In this document: positions 34,149-41,379 of the stretch, one piece after another
Numbering within the stretch: the stretch's first letter is position 1
Layout: the number at the start of each line of letters is the position of its first letter
From: CAZODA01 sp964578485
GTDB taxonomy: Bacteria; Bacteroidota; Bacteroidia; Bacteroidales; Marinilabiliaceae
DNA length: 64,000 bases
Assembly (NCBI GenBank): GCA_964578485.1
Contig: CAZODA010000007.1
Span: forward strand, 1-64,000
Direction of reading: 5' to 3'
Notes under the pieces: generated by a model
Seen by the model: only the letters and a program-made list of their open reading frames with translations
Told to the model about the DNA's origin: nothing
Databases searched by the model: none
Position numbers and translations under genes: made by a program

Positions 34149-34613
34149 ATGGACAGTGCATTCGGTAACATATTATATATAGTGTTTATGATTGCGATTG
34201 TGGTACTAAGCATGTACAAACAAGCAAAACGCAGTCAGGAACCGGATATTGCTGTGCCCGATCAGAAAGATAAACATCCAACAGACAATTTCCCCCCGCT
34301 TGACGACTGGCTTAATGACAGACCTATTGCGGGAGACGAAAAATTAAAACCCGACGAGCTGAAAACATCTCCCCTAAGAGTTGAAAAATTAAAACCGGAA
34401 AAATTACAATATACAGGCCTTAAAAGGCACAGAATACAAAAAAAGGAAAGAATTAAAAAACCGGAACTAACTAGTAAACTCTCATACAAAAAGTTCCGGG
34501 TGGGTTTAGAAAAAGAGGGGTCTATTAAAGAACCCTCATACTGGGATGATGAGAGTTTTGATTTACAAAAAGCCATCATCTTTTCTGAAATTTTAAAAAG
34601 ACCCAACTTCTAA
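34149..34613 (+). CDS. Hypothetical membrane-anchored protein, 154 aa
   Basis: Not recognised. ATG 34149 gives MDSAFGNILYIVFMIAIVVL, an N-terminal TM helix of about 20 residues, then a highly charged Lys/Glu/Pro-rich tail (RSQEPDIAVPDQKDK, PEKLQYTGLKRHRIQKK). A TTG at 34086 would add a second hydrophobic stretch and cannot be excluded. The tail looks disordered. A terminator follows at 34667. Confidence 0.5.
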   Translation: MDSAFGNILYIVFMIAIVVLSMYKQAKRSQEPDIAVPDQKDKHPTDNFPPLDDWLNDRPIAGDEKLKPDELKTSPLRVEKLKPEKLQYTGLKRHRIQKKERIKKPELTSKLSYKKFRVGLEKEGSIKEPSYWDDESFDLQKAIIFSEILKRPNF

Positions 34614-34666
34614 AAAACAATCTAAGCATTCATTTTTTTAAACATCAAATTGCTGTCATTAGCAAG

Positions 34667-34697
34667 GAGTCCCGATAAAATTTCGGGATTCTTTCAT
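34667..34697 (+). terminator. Terminator before greA
   Basis: GAGTCCCGA (34667-34675) pairs with TCGGGATTC (34683-34691, one G-T pair), then TTTCATTTTT. It separates the hypothetical gene at 34149 from greA. Confidence 0.75.
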
Positions 34698-34729
34698 TTT
34701 TCTAAAACGAAAAGAGGAGGAAAGAAAAC

Positions 34730-35203
34730 ATGTCAAAAATAAGTTACATAACTGAAGAAGGCCTTAAAAGACTTCGTGAAGAACTTGTTCAATTGGAATC
34801 AGTGGAACGGTCCAAGATATCAAGAATGATAGCAGAAGCCAGAGATAAAGGAGATCTGCATGAAAATGCAGAATATGATGCCGCTAAAGAACAACAAGGA
34901 TTACTGGAAATGAAAATTGCAAAACTTAAAGAAACAATTGCAAAAAGCCGAATAATTGATGAATCTAAATTAGACACTTCTAAAGTACTGCTTTTAAATA
35001 AAGTGAAAATAAAAAATTTAAACAATAATGCGGTCATGACCTATACTATTGTTTCAGAAAGTGAAGCAAACCTAAAAGAAGGTAAAATATCCATTAACAC
35101 TCCCATTGCCAAAGGCCTACTGGGAAAAAAAGTAGGAGATAAAGTTGACATCACAGTACCTTCAGGTGTTATGACATTTGAAATATTGGAAATTTCCTTA
35201 TAA
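34730..35203 (+). CDS. greA: Transcription elongation factor GreA, 157 aa
   Basis: Rescues backtracked RNA polymerase by stimulating transcript cleavage. N-terminal coiled coil with the acidic tip motif DKGDLHENAEYDAAKEQQ (about 41-58) and a C-terminal FKBP-like domain with SPIAKGLLGKK-type sequence (NTPIAKGLLGKKVGD). A strong SD (GAGGAGG) lies 9 bases before ATG. The HIT gene follows 27 bases later. Confidence 0.95.
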   Translation: MSKISYITEEGLKRLREELVQLESVERSKISRMIAEARDKGDLHENAEYDAAKEQQGLLEMKIAKLKETIAKSRIIDESKLDTSKVLLLNKVKIKNLNNNAVMTYTIVSESEANLKEGKISINTPIAKGLLGKKVGDKVDITVPSGVMTFEILEISL

Positions 35204-35230
35204 ATTAAGAACAAACTATTCAATATAAAT

Positions 35231-35623
35231 ATGGCTACTATTTTCAGTAAAATTGTTCAAGGAACTATCCCAAGCTATAAAATAGCAGAAGATGAAAAGT
35301 ATTTTGCTTTCTTAGATATCAACCCTCTAACAAAGGGGCATACACTAGTTATACCAAAGCAAGAAACTGACTACCTTTTTGATCTGGAAGATGACCTCCT
35401 CGCCGGACTTATGGTGTTTGCAAAAAAAATTGCAGCCGCAATTGAAAAGTCTGTTGATTGTAAAAGAATTGGTGTTGTAGTATTAGGACTTGAGGTACCA
35501 CATGCACATATACATTTAATACCAATGCAAAGTGAAGCAGATGTCAGCTTTTCAAAACCTAAATTACGCTTAGATCAAAGTGAAATGCAAAAAATTGCTG
35601 AAACAATAATCAGTAATTTGTAA
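35231..35623 (+). CDS. HIT-family nucleotide hydrolase, 130 aa
   Basis: Histidine-triad protein (Hint/HIT branch), usually a purine phosphoramidase. Seen: ATIFSKIVQGTIPSYKIAED at the start, the DINPLTKGHTLVIPK segment (about 30-44), and the triad VPHAHIHLIPM (about 95-105). Length and ending are normal. Co-directional with greA. Confidence 0.93.
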   Translation: MATIFSKIVQGTIPSYKIAEDEKYFAFLDINPLTKGHTLVIPKQETDYLFDLEDDLLAGLMVFAKKIAAAIEKSVDCKRIGVVVLGLEVPHAHIHLIPMQSEADVSFSKPKLRLDQSEMQKIAETIISNL

Positions 35624-35647
35624 GGAATTAAGCAACAAAAATTGAAG

Positions 35648-36220
35648 TTAAGTTTTTCTTATTCTTCCGGGATTTTTATTGATAAATTCTTTCCAACTTT
35701 TTGTTCCACTCCCCCCCACAGGATTATTCCTCTGAAAAAAATGACACACTGCCGCTGCCAAACCATCAGTAGCATCAAGATGTTTTGGAAGCTCATCAAC
35801 TTGAAGCTTTAAATATTGATGCAAAAACAAAGCTACCTGTTCTTTTGATGCATTGCCTCGACCTGTAATTGCCTGTTTTATACGTAAAGGGGCATATTCA
35901 AATATTGGAAGAGATCTGGAAAGAGCCGCTGCCATAGCTACTCCCTGAGCACGTCCTAATTTAAGCATCGACTGAACATTTTTTCCGTAAAAAGGTGCCT
36001 CAATGGCCAACTCATCAGGATGATAAGTGTCAATTAATTGTATAACCCGTTCAAAAATTTTCTTTAAACGAAAATAATGATCACTATATTTATTTAATTC
36101 CAAAACGCCCATAGTAACCATGGAAGCCCTATTCCCACAGGTTAATAGAATACCATAACCCATAACTGTAGTTCCCGGATCGATACCCAAAATAATTATT
36201 TCACCAGGTTTTCTGCTCAT
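35648..36220 (-). CDS. ruvC: Crossover junction endodeoxyribonuclease RuvC, 190 aa
   Basis: Holliday-junction resolvase. Acidic catalytic residues are visible in LGIDPGTTVMGYG (first Asp), LAIEAPFYGKNVQSMLKLGRAQG (Glu) and LDATDGLAAAVCH (C-terminal Asp pair). The start overlaps the DUF4286 stop by four bases (ATGA), and both follow serS in one operon. ruvA and ruvB are elsewhere. Confidence 0.94.
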   Translation of the reverse strand: MSRKPGEIIILGIDPGTTVMGYGILLTCGNRASMVTMGVLELNKYSDHYFRLKKIFERVIQLIDTYHPDELAIEAPFYGKNVQSMLKLGRAQGVAMAAALSRSLPIFEYAPLRIKQAITGRGNASKEQVALFLHQYLKLQVDELPKHLDATDGLAAAVCHFFQRNNPVGGSGTKSWKEFINKNPGRIRKT

Positions 36221-36528
36221 ATCTTTTTTTCCATAATTGAACTGTAATATGTTACTTCTTCCCCAAAGGTAGAAGAAAGTATCTGCAATAAAGGTGCGAT
36301 AGTCTGATCTAATAATTCAATTTCTTCTAACTTATAACACCTCCATTGAAGGGAGAAAATCCTATTATCATCATCATCCTTAAGCGAAATTATCTCAAAT
36401 ATTTCATGACTTATTCCTGATAATACTTTCTCAACACGAGGAAGGAAGTCATTTTTAAGCCATTGTTCCCAAATAACGACACTGCTTATTCCAACATAAA
36501 AGGAAGTGTTGAAAATAAATTCTGACAT
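36217..36528 (-). CDS. DUF4286 family protein, 103 aa
   Basis: Small cytoplasmic protein common in Bacteroidetes next to ruvC: FIFNTSFYVGISSVVIWEQWLKNDFLP at the N-terminus and an antiparallel ferredoxin-like pattern after it. Function unknown. One base separates it from serS and four bases overlap with ruvC, so it is cotranscribed and probably translationally coupled. Confidence 0.75.
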   Translation of the reverse strand: MSEFIFNTSFYVGISSVVIWEQWLKNDFLPRVEKVLSGISHEIFEIISLKDDDDNRIFSLQWRCYKLEEIELLDQTIAPLLQILSSTFGEEVTYYSSIMEKKI

Positions 36529-36529
36529 T

Positions 36530-37801
36530 TTAATCTATTAAGTCAAAACCACAATAAGGAACTAAAATTTCAGGTATCCTAATCCCCCCCTCAAACTGAT
36601 TGTTTTCAAGAAGAGCTGCCAATATTCTTGGTAAAGCCAAAGCACTACCATTAAGTGTATGAGCAAGCTTGATTTTCTTACCGTCCTCCTCCCTGAAACG
36701 TAACTTAAGACGGTTCGATTGAAAGGTTTCAAAATTACTGACCGAACTAACCTCCAACCATCTCTCCTGAGCTGCCGAAAAAACTTCAAAATCATAAGTC
36801 AAAGAAGAAGCAAAGCCCAAATCCCCACCACATAAACGCATAACACGCCAAGGAAGCTCTAATTTTTCAACCAAAGACTTAACATGAGCAACCATTTCGT
36901 CAAGGATTTTATAAGAATGATCGGGATGACTTATCTGTACAATCTCAACTTTATCAAACTGATGCAAACGATTTAAACCCCGGACATCCTTGCCATAAGA
37001 ACCGGCCTCACGCCTAAAACATGCAGAATATGCACAATTGCGCAAAGGCAAGAGTTGCTCTTCCAAAATAAGATCTCTAAACATATTCGTTACAGGAACT
37101 TCAGCTGTAGGAATCAAATATAAATTATCAAGACCTATATGGTACATCTGACCTTCTTTATCAGGTAACTGACCGGTTCCAAAAGCTGAATCCTCATTAA
37201 CCAATAAAGGAGGTAAAACCTCTTCATAACCTGCTTTTGTTGCCTCATCAAGAAAAAAGCTAATAAGAGCGCGCTGCAAACGAGCACCCTTCCCCCTATA
37301 TAAAGGGAAACCTGAACCACTAAGCTTAACTCCGGTTTCAAAATCTATTAAATTATATTTCTTTGCTAACTCCCAATGAGGAATAGCTTGAGACAATTCA
37401 GGTATATTACCACCACTGCCAACCAATTCATTATCATCAGATGTCTTGCCAGTAGGTACAGATACATGAGGTAAGTTCGGTAATTGAACCAATAAAGAAA
37501 ATAAACGAGACTCGGTTTGATCAAGTTCATCTGCACGAACTTTAATCTTCTCCTTTAAACCACCGGTAGCTTCTTTGGCCTTAGTTGCTTCAGATTGCTT
37601 ACCATCTTTAATCAACTTCCCAATCGACCTCGATAAATTGTTCATTTCGGCTTGCATCTGATCCACTTCAGCCTGAAGAGACCGACGCGCATTATCAATG
37701 GAAACAATCTCATCTACAATATCGGATGCATCGAAATTTTTAATCTTTAAACGCTCTATTACTTCCTGGTGATTATCCTGAATCTGTTTTAACGTTAACA
37801 T
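36530..37801 (-). CDS. serS: Seryl-tRNA synthetase, 423 aa
   Basis: Charges tRNA-Ser. N-terminal coiled-coil arm (about 25-105, with RRSLQAEVDQMQAEMNNLSR), then class II core: motif 2 CFRREAGSYGKDVRGLNRLHQF and motif 3 LNGSALALPRILAALLEN. Length normal. First gene of serS-DUF4286-ruvC. Confidence 0.96.
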   Translation of the reverse strand: MLTLKQIQDNHQEVIERLKIKNFDASDIVDEIVSIDNARRSLQAEVDQMQAEMNNLSRSIGKLIKDGKQSEATKAKEATGGLKEKIKVRADELDQTESRLFSLLVQLPNLPHVSVPTGKTSDDNELVGSGGNIPELSQAIPHWELAKKYNLIDFETGVKLSGSGFPLYRGKGARLQRALISFFLDEATKAGYEEVLPPLLVNEDSAFGTGQLPDKEGQMYHIGLDNLYLIPTAEVPVTNMFRDLILEEQLLPLRNCAYSACFRREAGSYGKDVRGLNRLHQFDKVEIVQISHPDHSYKILDEMVAHVKSLVEKLELPWRVMRLCGGDLGFASSLTYDFEVFSAAQERWLEVSSVSNFETFQSNRLKLRFREEDGKKIKLAHTLNGSALALPRILAALLENNQFEGGIRIPEILVPYCGFDLID

Positions 37802-37887
37802 ATAGCAAATGATCTTATAAACAATATGGTTTTAAATCTCTCAATCTGTAAATACAAAAAGGTATTAACTTTTTATATCAAAAAAAA

Positions 37888-37921
37888 ACCTGATTCAGTT
37901 ACGAAAGTAACAAAATCAGGT
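37888..37921 (-). terminator. Terminator of rplU-rpmA
   Basis: Outer stem ACCTGATT/AATCAGGT and inner stem GTTAC/GTAAC around GAAA. On the minus strand an eight-base T run follows. About 30 bases past the rpmA stop. Confidence 0.9.
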
Positions 37922-37949
37922 GACTTTTATAACTTATAACTATTCTTAT

Positions 37950-38213
37950 TTATTGAGCACTTAACGGTTCAACAGAGACAAAGGAACGATTGTTTTGCTT
38001 CTTACGAAAAACAACGTTACCATCAATAAGGGCAAACAATGTATCATCTTTACCAATACCAACATTCTCACCGGGATGATGCTTGGTTCCACGCTGACGA
38101 ACAATAATATTACCGGCCTTGGCAAATTGACCACCATAAATTTTTACTCCAAGTCGCTTACTTTCCGATTCACGACCATTCTTGGAACTTCCTACACCTT
38201 TCTTGTGTGCCAT
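37950..38213 (-). CDS. rpmA: 50S ribosomal protein L27, 87 aa
   Basis: bL27, near the peptidyl-transferase centre. Start MAHKKGVGSSKNGRES and GGQFAKAGNIIVRQRGTK are diagnostic. No N-terminal cleavable extension as in Firmicutes. Follows rplU by 14 bases. Confidence 0.97.
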   Translation of the reverse strand: MAHKKGVGSSKNGRESESKRLGVKIYGGQFAKAGNIIVRQRGTKHHPGENVGIGKDDTLFALIDGNVVFRKKQNNRSFVSVEPLSAQ

Positions 38214-38227
38214 ATCTTAATAATTTT

Positions 38228-38542
38228 TTAAGCTATTACTATATCCTCAATCTGAATATGACTCAAATATTGACGATGACCATTTTTCTTTTGGTATCCT
38301 TTACGACGCTTTTTCTTAAATATTATTACTTTATCCCCCTTAAGATGAGATAAAACTTTTGCGGTTACCTTGGCACCCTTTATAACAGGAGTCCCAATTT
38401 TAATGCCACTCTCATCTTCAATTAATAAAACATCTTCAAATTCAACCGAAGACCCTTCCTCAGCATTTAACCTGTGCACAAAAACCTTACGGTCTTTTTC
38501 TACTTTAAACTGCTGGCCTGCAATAGTAACAATTGCGTACAT
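38228..38542 (-). CDS. rplU: 50S ribosomal protein L21, 104 aa
   Basis: bL21. Seen: MYAIVTIAGQQFKVE and the C-terminal FKKKRRKGYQKKNGHRQ rRNA-binding tail. First gene of rplU-rpmA, with a consensus promoter and a foldable leader. Confidence 0.97.
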   Translation of the reverse strand: MYAIVTIAGQQFKVEKDRKVFVHRLNAEEGSSVEFEDVLLIEDESGIKIGTPVIKGAKVTAKVLSHLKGDKVIIFKKKRRKGYQKKNGHRQYLSHIQIEDIVIA

Positions 38543-38573
38543 AAAATAAATAACTTAAGGTTTCCTTCCGCAG

Positions 38574-38616
38574 GTGAGCTGTTTTCACTCTATGCGACAG
38601 CTGCTTGTTACCTCAC
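38574..38616 (-). ncRNA. Possible structured leader of rplU mRNA
   Basis: On the minus strand GTGAG (38616-38612) can pair with CTCAC (38578-38574), and inside it AGCTGT (38602-38597) with ACAGCT (38582-38577), the two stems competing for a few bases. It lies between the promoter and the rplU ATG. Ribosomal-protein leaders often bind their own protein to shut down translation; autoregulation here is inference. Confidence 0.4.
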
Positions 38617-38633
38617 GAAATTCATTTGGACTG

Positions 38634-38664
38634 CAAAATTAGATAAATTTCTGTTCATGGCAAA
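38634..38664 (-). promoter_or_regulatory. Promoter of rplU-rpmA
   Basis: Minus-strand TTTG (38664-38661), 19 bases, TAATTTTG (38641-38634). Exact Bacteroidetes consensus spacing, about 90 bases before the ATG. Confidence 0.75.
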
Positions 38665-38834
38665 TAATTCTTAAGAAATTATCTCAAAAAAGAGCTCTTA
38701 CCACAAGATAATCTTAATTTTCAACACAAAAATTTATAAAAAAAGCTGACTATCACACCCCTTACCATCTAATATATCAGAAAAAAACAAATATTTAAAA
38801 GTATATGACACAGAAAAGAAACCGGTAGTTGACA

Positions 38835-39956
38835 TTATAACCTTTCGAGCCATATGGACATTAACCTGTCATATACTATATATCCTTCTTCCGAACGATA
38901 CACCAATTCTCTTTTAAGCAATTTTTCAAGTGCAGTGTTTACACTACTCGCGGCCTTAAGATCATATTTTGAAATAAAGCGACCTGCATTAATCATTTTT
39001 ACAAGCCCTTCCTTAGCTATTGCTTTTAATAATTTTACTTCTGTCTTAGTATAAGCTGCAAGCAAATTCTGAAAAGCATGTTCATATTCAGAAATAAGTA
39101 GGTCAACAGCCTTTAAAAATTGATGATTTGATGTAACACACTCACCATAACCATACAACCTGTTTAATACCGCCTGAATATACCAGGTATAACCTTCAAA
39201 AATATCATATAATTCATTAAAGACATCCTCTTTAAATCTTAACTTTTTTTTCTGAAAAAAAGAATTGGCAAAAGAATAATATTCAGCTTTGTCGATAACT
39301 CCAATATTCAACAATTGAGTGCTCTGATAAAAAGGACGCTTTACAGAAACAAACAACTCCTGCATTATATGCTGCTTGCTACCTGAAAATATAAAACTCA
39401 CATTTGGAATAAATTGAATATAAGACCGTAGCAAAGCTTCAATATTTTTCTCGGGATATTCTGTGATTTGCTGAAACTCATCTATTGCTATTACACAACG
39501 CTTCTTAGATGCAGATAGATAAAGAAAAACATCCTTCAATGTGGCTTCTTCAGTTCCAGGACTAATATCAACACTTATCTCAGGAAGACCGGTAAGAGGA
39601 TCAAAACGAACAACAGGACGAAAGCTCTTTATAACAGATCCAATGCGTTTTAATGATTTTTGAATATCAGAATCAAGAGAGCCCAATATTGCTTCAGCAA
39701 ATAAACTGGTGAAATCATTCAGATTTGTTGTAGGAAATATGTCCAAATAAATTAATGCTCCATAATTTTGTTGAGATAATTTATGAAAGACATGATGAAT
39801 AAGCCCGGTCTTCCCAATTCGGCGAGGTGCAATTAAAGTAAGGTTTCTATTATTATTTAAAGCCTGTATTATCTCTGCCGTTTCATTGTTGCGATTGCAG
39901 AAATATGCCGGACTATGATAACCGAAAATTAAAAAAGGATTAAGTAAAGATTTCAT
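38835..39956 (-). CDS. AAA ATPase of the archaeal-ATPase/STAND-like group, 373 aa
   Basis: Resembles PF01637-type ATPases common as multicopy genes in Bacteroidetes. Seen: Walker A APRRIGKTGLIHHVF (about 45-60), Walker B CVIAIDEFQQI (about 155-165), sensor IFSGSKQHIMQELF with the preceding NVSFIFSGS strand, then a C-terminal winged-helix-like part ending YRSEEGYIVYDRLMSIWLERL. Start at 39956 (MKSLLNPFLIFG) is chosen over 39983, which would begin inside a 37-base palindrome. Role unknown; stress or mobile-element links have been suggested for such proteins but nothing here proves it. Confidence 0.75.
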   Translation of the reverse strand: MKSLLNPFLIFGYHSPAYFCNRNNETAEIIQALNNNRNLTLIAPRRIGKTGLIHHVFHKLSQQNYGALIYLDIFPTTNLNDFTSLFAEAILGSLDSDIQKSLKRIGSVIKSFRPVVRFDPLTGLPEISVDISPGTEEATLKDVFLYLSASKKRCVIAIDEFQQITEYPEKNIEALLRSYIQFIPNVSFIFSGSKQHIMQELFVSVKRPFYQSTQLLNIGVIDKAEYYSFANSFFQKKKLRFKEDVFNELYDIFEGYTWYIQAVLNRLYGYGECVTSNHQFLKAVDLLISEYEHAFQNLLAAYTKTEVKLLKAIAKEGLVKMINAGRFISKYDLKAASSVNTALEKLLKRELVYRSEEGYIVYDRLMSIWLERL

Positions 39957-39958
39957 GC

Positions 39959-39995
39959 TTATAACGTAAATTGCGTTACGCAATTTACGTTATAA
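39959..39995. repeat. Perfect 37-base palindrome abutting the ATPase start codon
   Basis: TTATAACGTAAATTGCGT (39959-39976), T, then the exact reverse complement (39978-39995). Only GC separates it from the ATG of the AAA ATPase at 39956. It could be an operator bound by a dimer or an mRNA hairpin hiding the start site. Confidence 0.9.
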
Positions 39996-40028
39996 ATGAA
40001 CAGAAGGCAAATTTTACATTATTTTTTT

Positions 40029-40036
40029 TAAATTTG
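40029..40036 (+). promoter_or_regulatory. Candidate -7 box for the SMR transporter
   Basis: TAAATTTG fits TAnnTTTG and lies 70 bases before the ATG at 40107. No -33 TTTG is present at the expected distance. Confidence 0.35.
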
Positions 40037-40106
40037 TTGCTTTCAAAACAAATAAAGCTCACCTACAAACTTAATAATGAATTTATAAATCAAAGCATTG
40101 ATAATT

Positions 40107-40436
40107 ATGAATTGGCTTATTCTAATAATCGCAGGCATATTTGAAACAGTATTTGCTTTTTGCTTGGGCAAAGCTAAAGAGACAGCCGGAAATGAAATGA
40201 TTTTTTGGTATGCAGCATTTTTTGTTACACTTTGCATTAGCATGTTGCTTTTGATAAAAGCTGTACAAAGCCTGCCTATAGGTACCGCTTATGCTGTATG
40301 GACAGGCATAGGAGCAGCCGGTACTGTTTTGGTCGGTATATTTGTATTTAAAGAACCGGCTACATTTTTACGCTTACTTTTTCTAACAACTTTAATTGCT
40401 TCCATTGTAGGATTAAAATTTGTCTCCAAATTTTAA
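40107..40436 (+). CDS. SMR family transporter, Gdx/SugE type, 109 aa
   Basis: Four-TM small multidrug resistance protein acting as an antiparallel dimer. The conserved essential glutamate is Glu13 in IIAGIFETVFAFCLGKA, and AYAVWTGIGAAGTVLVGI in TM3 resembles the guanidinium exporters (Gdx, formerly SugE) more than EmrE. Guanidinium export is therefore the likely role. ATG 40107 was chosen rather than a TTG three codons earlier. No guanidine riboswitch was recognised upstream. A strong terminator follows. Confidence 0.8.
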   Translation: MNWLILIIAGIFETVFAFCLGKAKETAGNEMIFWYAAFFVTLCISMLLLIKAVQSLPIGTAYAVWTGIGAAGTVLVGIFVFKEPATFLRLLFLTTLIASIVGLKFVSKF

Positions 40437-40460
40437 TTTATAAACTTCTTAAGATCAATG

Positions 40461-40495
40461 ACAGTCAACAGTCAACAGTAAACAGTAAACAGTAA
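40461..40495. repeat. Five tandem 7-base repeats
   Basis: ACAGTCA twice, then ACAGTAA three times, without interruption. Low-complexity tandem repeat in the intergenic pile-up. Confidence 0.85.
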
Positions 40496-40520
40496 AAATG
40501 ATCGCCAATGGATAATCGTA

Positions 40521-40580
40521 GAGACGTTGCATGCAACGTCTTTTTGCATGCAACGTCTTTTTGCATGCAAGGTCTTTTTT
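40521..40580 (+). terminator. Palindromic terminator with duplicated 17-base units
   Basis: GACGTTGCATGCAACGTC (40523-40540) is a perfect 18-base palindrome followed by TTTTT, a good terminator for the SMR gene. The unit TTTTTGCATGCAACGTC then repeats once exactly and once with a single change (GGTC), ending in seven T. Confidence 0.8.
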
Positions 40581-40603
40581 TCGTGACAAGTCACATCCGT
40601 TTC

Positions 40604-40640
40604 GAGTTTTGAGTTTCGAGTTTTGAGTTTCAAGTTTTGG
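40604..40640. repeat. GAGTTT-type tandem repeat
   Basis: GAGTTTTGAGTTTCGAGTTT and its continuation alternate GAGTTTT and GAGTTTC, drifting to CAAGTTTTGGG. Simple tandem duplication with decay. Confidence 0.75.
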
Positions 40641-40690
40641 GTTGTTTAGTTGATGTGATGATTAGTAGATTAGGAAATTAGACTTTTAAT

Positions 40691-40797
40691 TAGCCCTGGA
40701 AGGGCGTAAGACATTAGCATAGGGTGAAGCGAAGCGTAGCCCTATGTAAGCATATCCACACCTCTCTGAGCCCTGGAAGGGCGTAGTATCTATTCCC
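40691..40797 (-). repeat. Dispersed repeat, copy B (uninterrupted)
   Basis: Reverse complement of the repeat at 3005-3150, with the same GGGAATAGATACTACGCCC end and the CCCTATGCTAATGTCTTACG core, but without the 32-base insertion. Contains two GCCCTGGAAGGGCGTA units, itself a small internal repeat. Confidence 0.85.
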
Positions 40798-41379
40798 AAA
40801 CATACCTTTCATGTAATCGGCAAATAAAAACTTGCATATTTTGGCAATTTAACGCCCCTACTGCTCCACTTTTGCAGGGTACGCAGATTAACACGAATTT
40901 TCACGAAGACATGAAGAACACGAATATTAACCACCTCTCCCGACTTCCGCCTAGCGGCGTTAGTCGGGATTTCGCTTCGCTTCACCGCCAAGCATTTTGT
41001 TCAACCAAAAACATAATTTCAAATTGTGCTTGGCGTGCTCCTCCTTGAAAAAAGGAGGAGAGTTTTTCATTTTTCATTTCCTGAACTCAAAACCCTTTTA
41101 AACGACATAGTCCTAAACTTTTTTCATTTTCCATTTCCCATTTTCTAATTATCACATCCACTAATCTGCTAATCAAGTAATTATCACATCTGCTAATTTG
41201 CTAATTCGTTCCTTCGTGTAATTAAGAAATTAGTGTAATTCGTGGATAAATCATTGGGGTTCTTCGTTGACCAAAATAATGTGATCCATGTTTTTTCTTT
41301 AAAAAGAGAAAAATTCATTTCTTATAGTTATATTATGCGCTCCTTTTTTCAACTTTAAGCTGCTAAACTATAATTCTTT

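Larger units (their letters stand above)
40437..41379. other. 943-base gene-free, repeat-rich intergenic region
   Basis: Between the SMR gene and the GH127 gene. It holds, in order: five 7-base tandem units (40461-40495), a palindromic terminator followed by near-identical 17-base units (40521-40580), GAGTTT-type tandem (about 40604-40640), the dispersed repeat copy B (40691-40797), an AACACGAATTTTCACGAA-type segment (about 40885-40930) and alternating ATTATCACAT/CTAAT words (41145-41205). No protein-coding potential was seen. Confidence 0.75.

Noticed and set aside
39956..39983. Longer ATPase start at 39983
   Set aside because: It would put the first nine codons inside the perfect palindrome, and the added residues (RNAIYVIS) are simply its translation.
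40521..40580. CRISPR-like array
   Set aside because: The 17-base units are contiguous with no spacers, and no cas gene is near.
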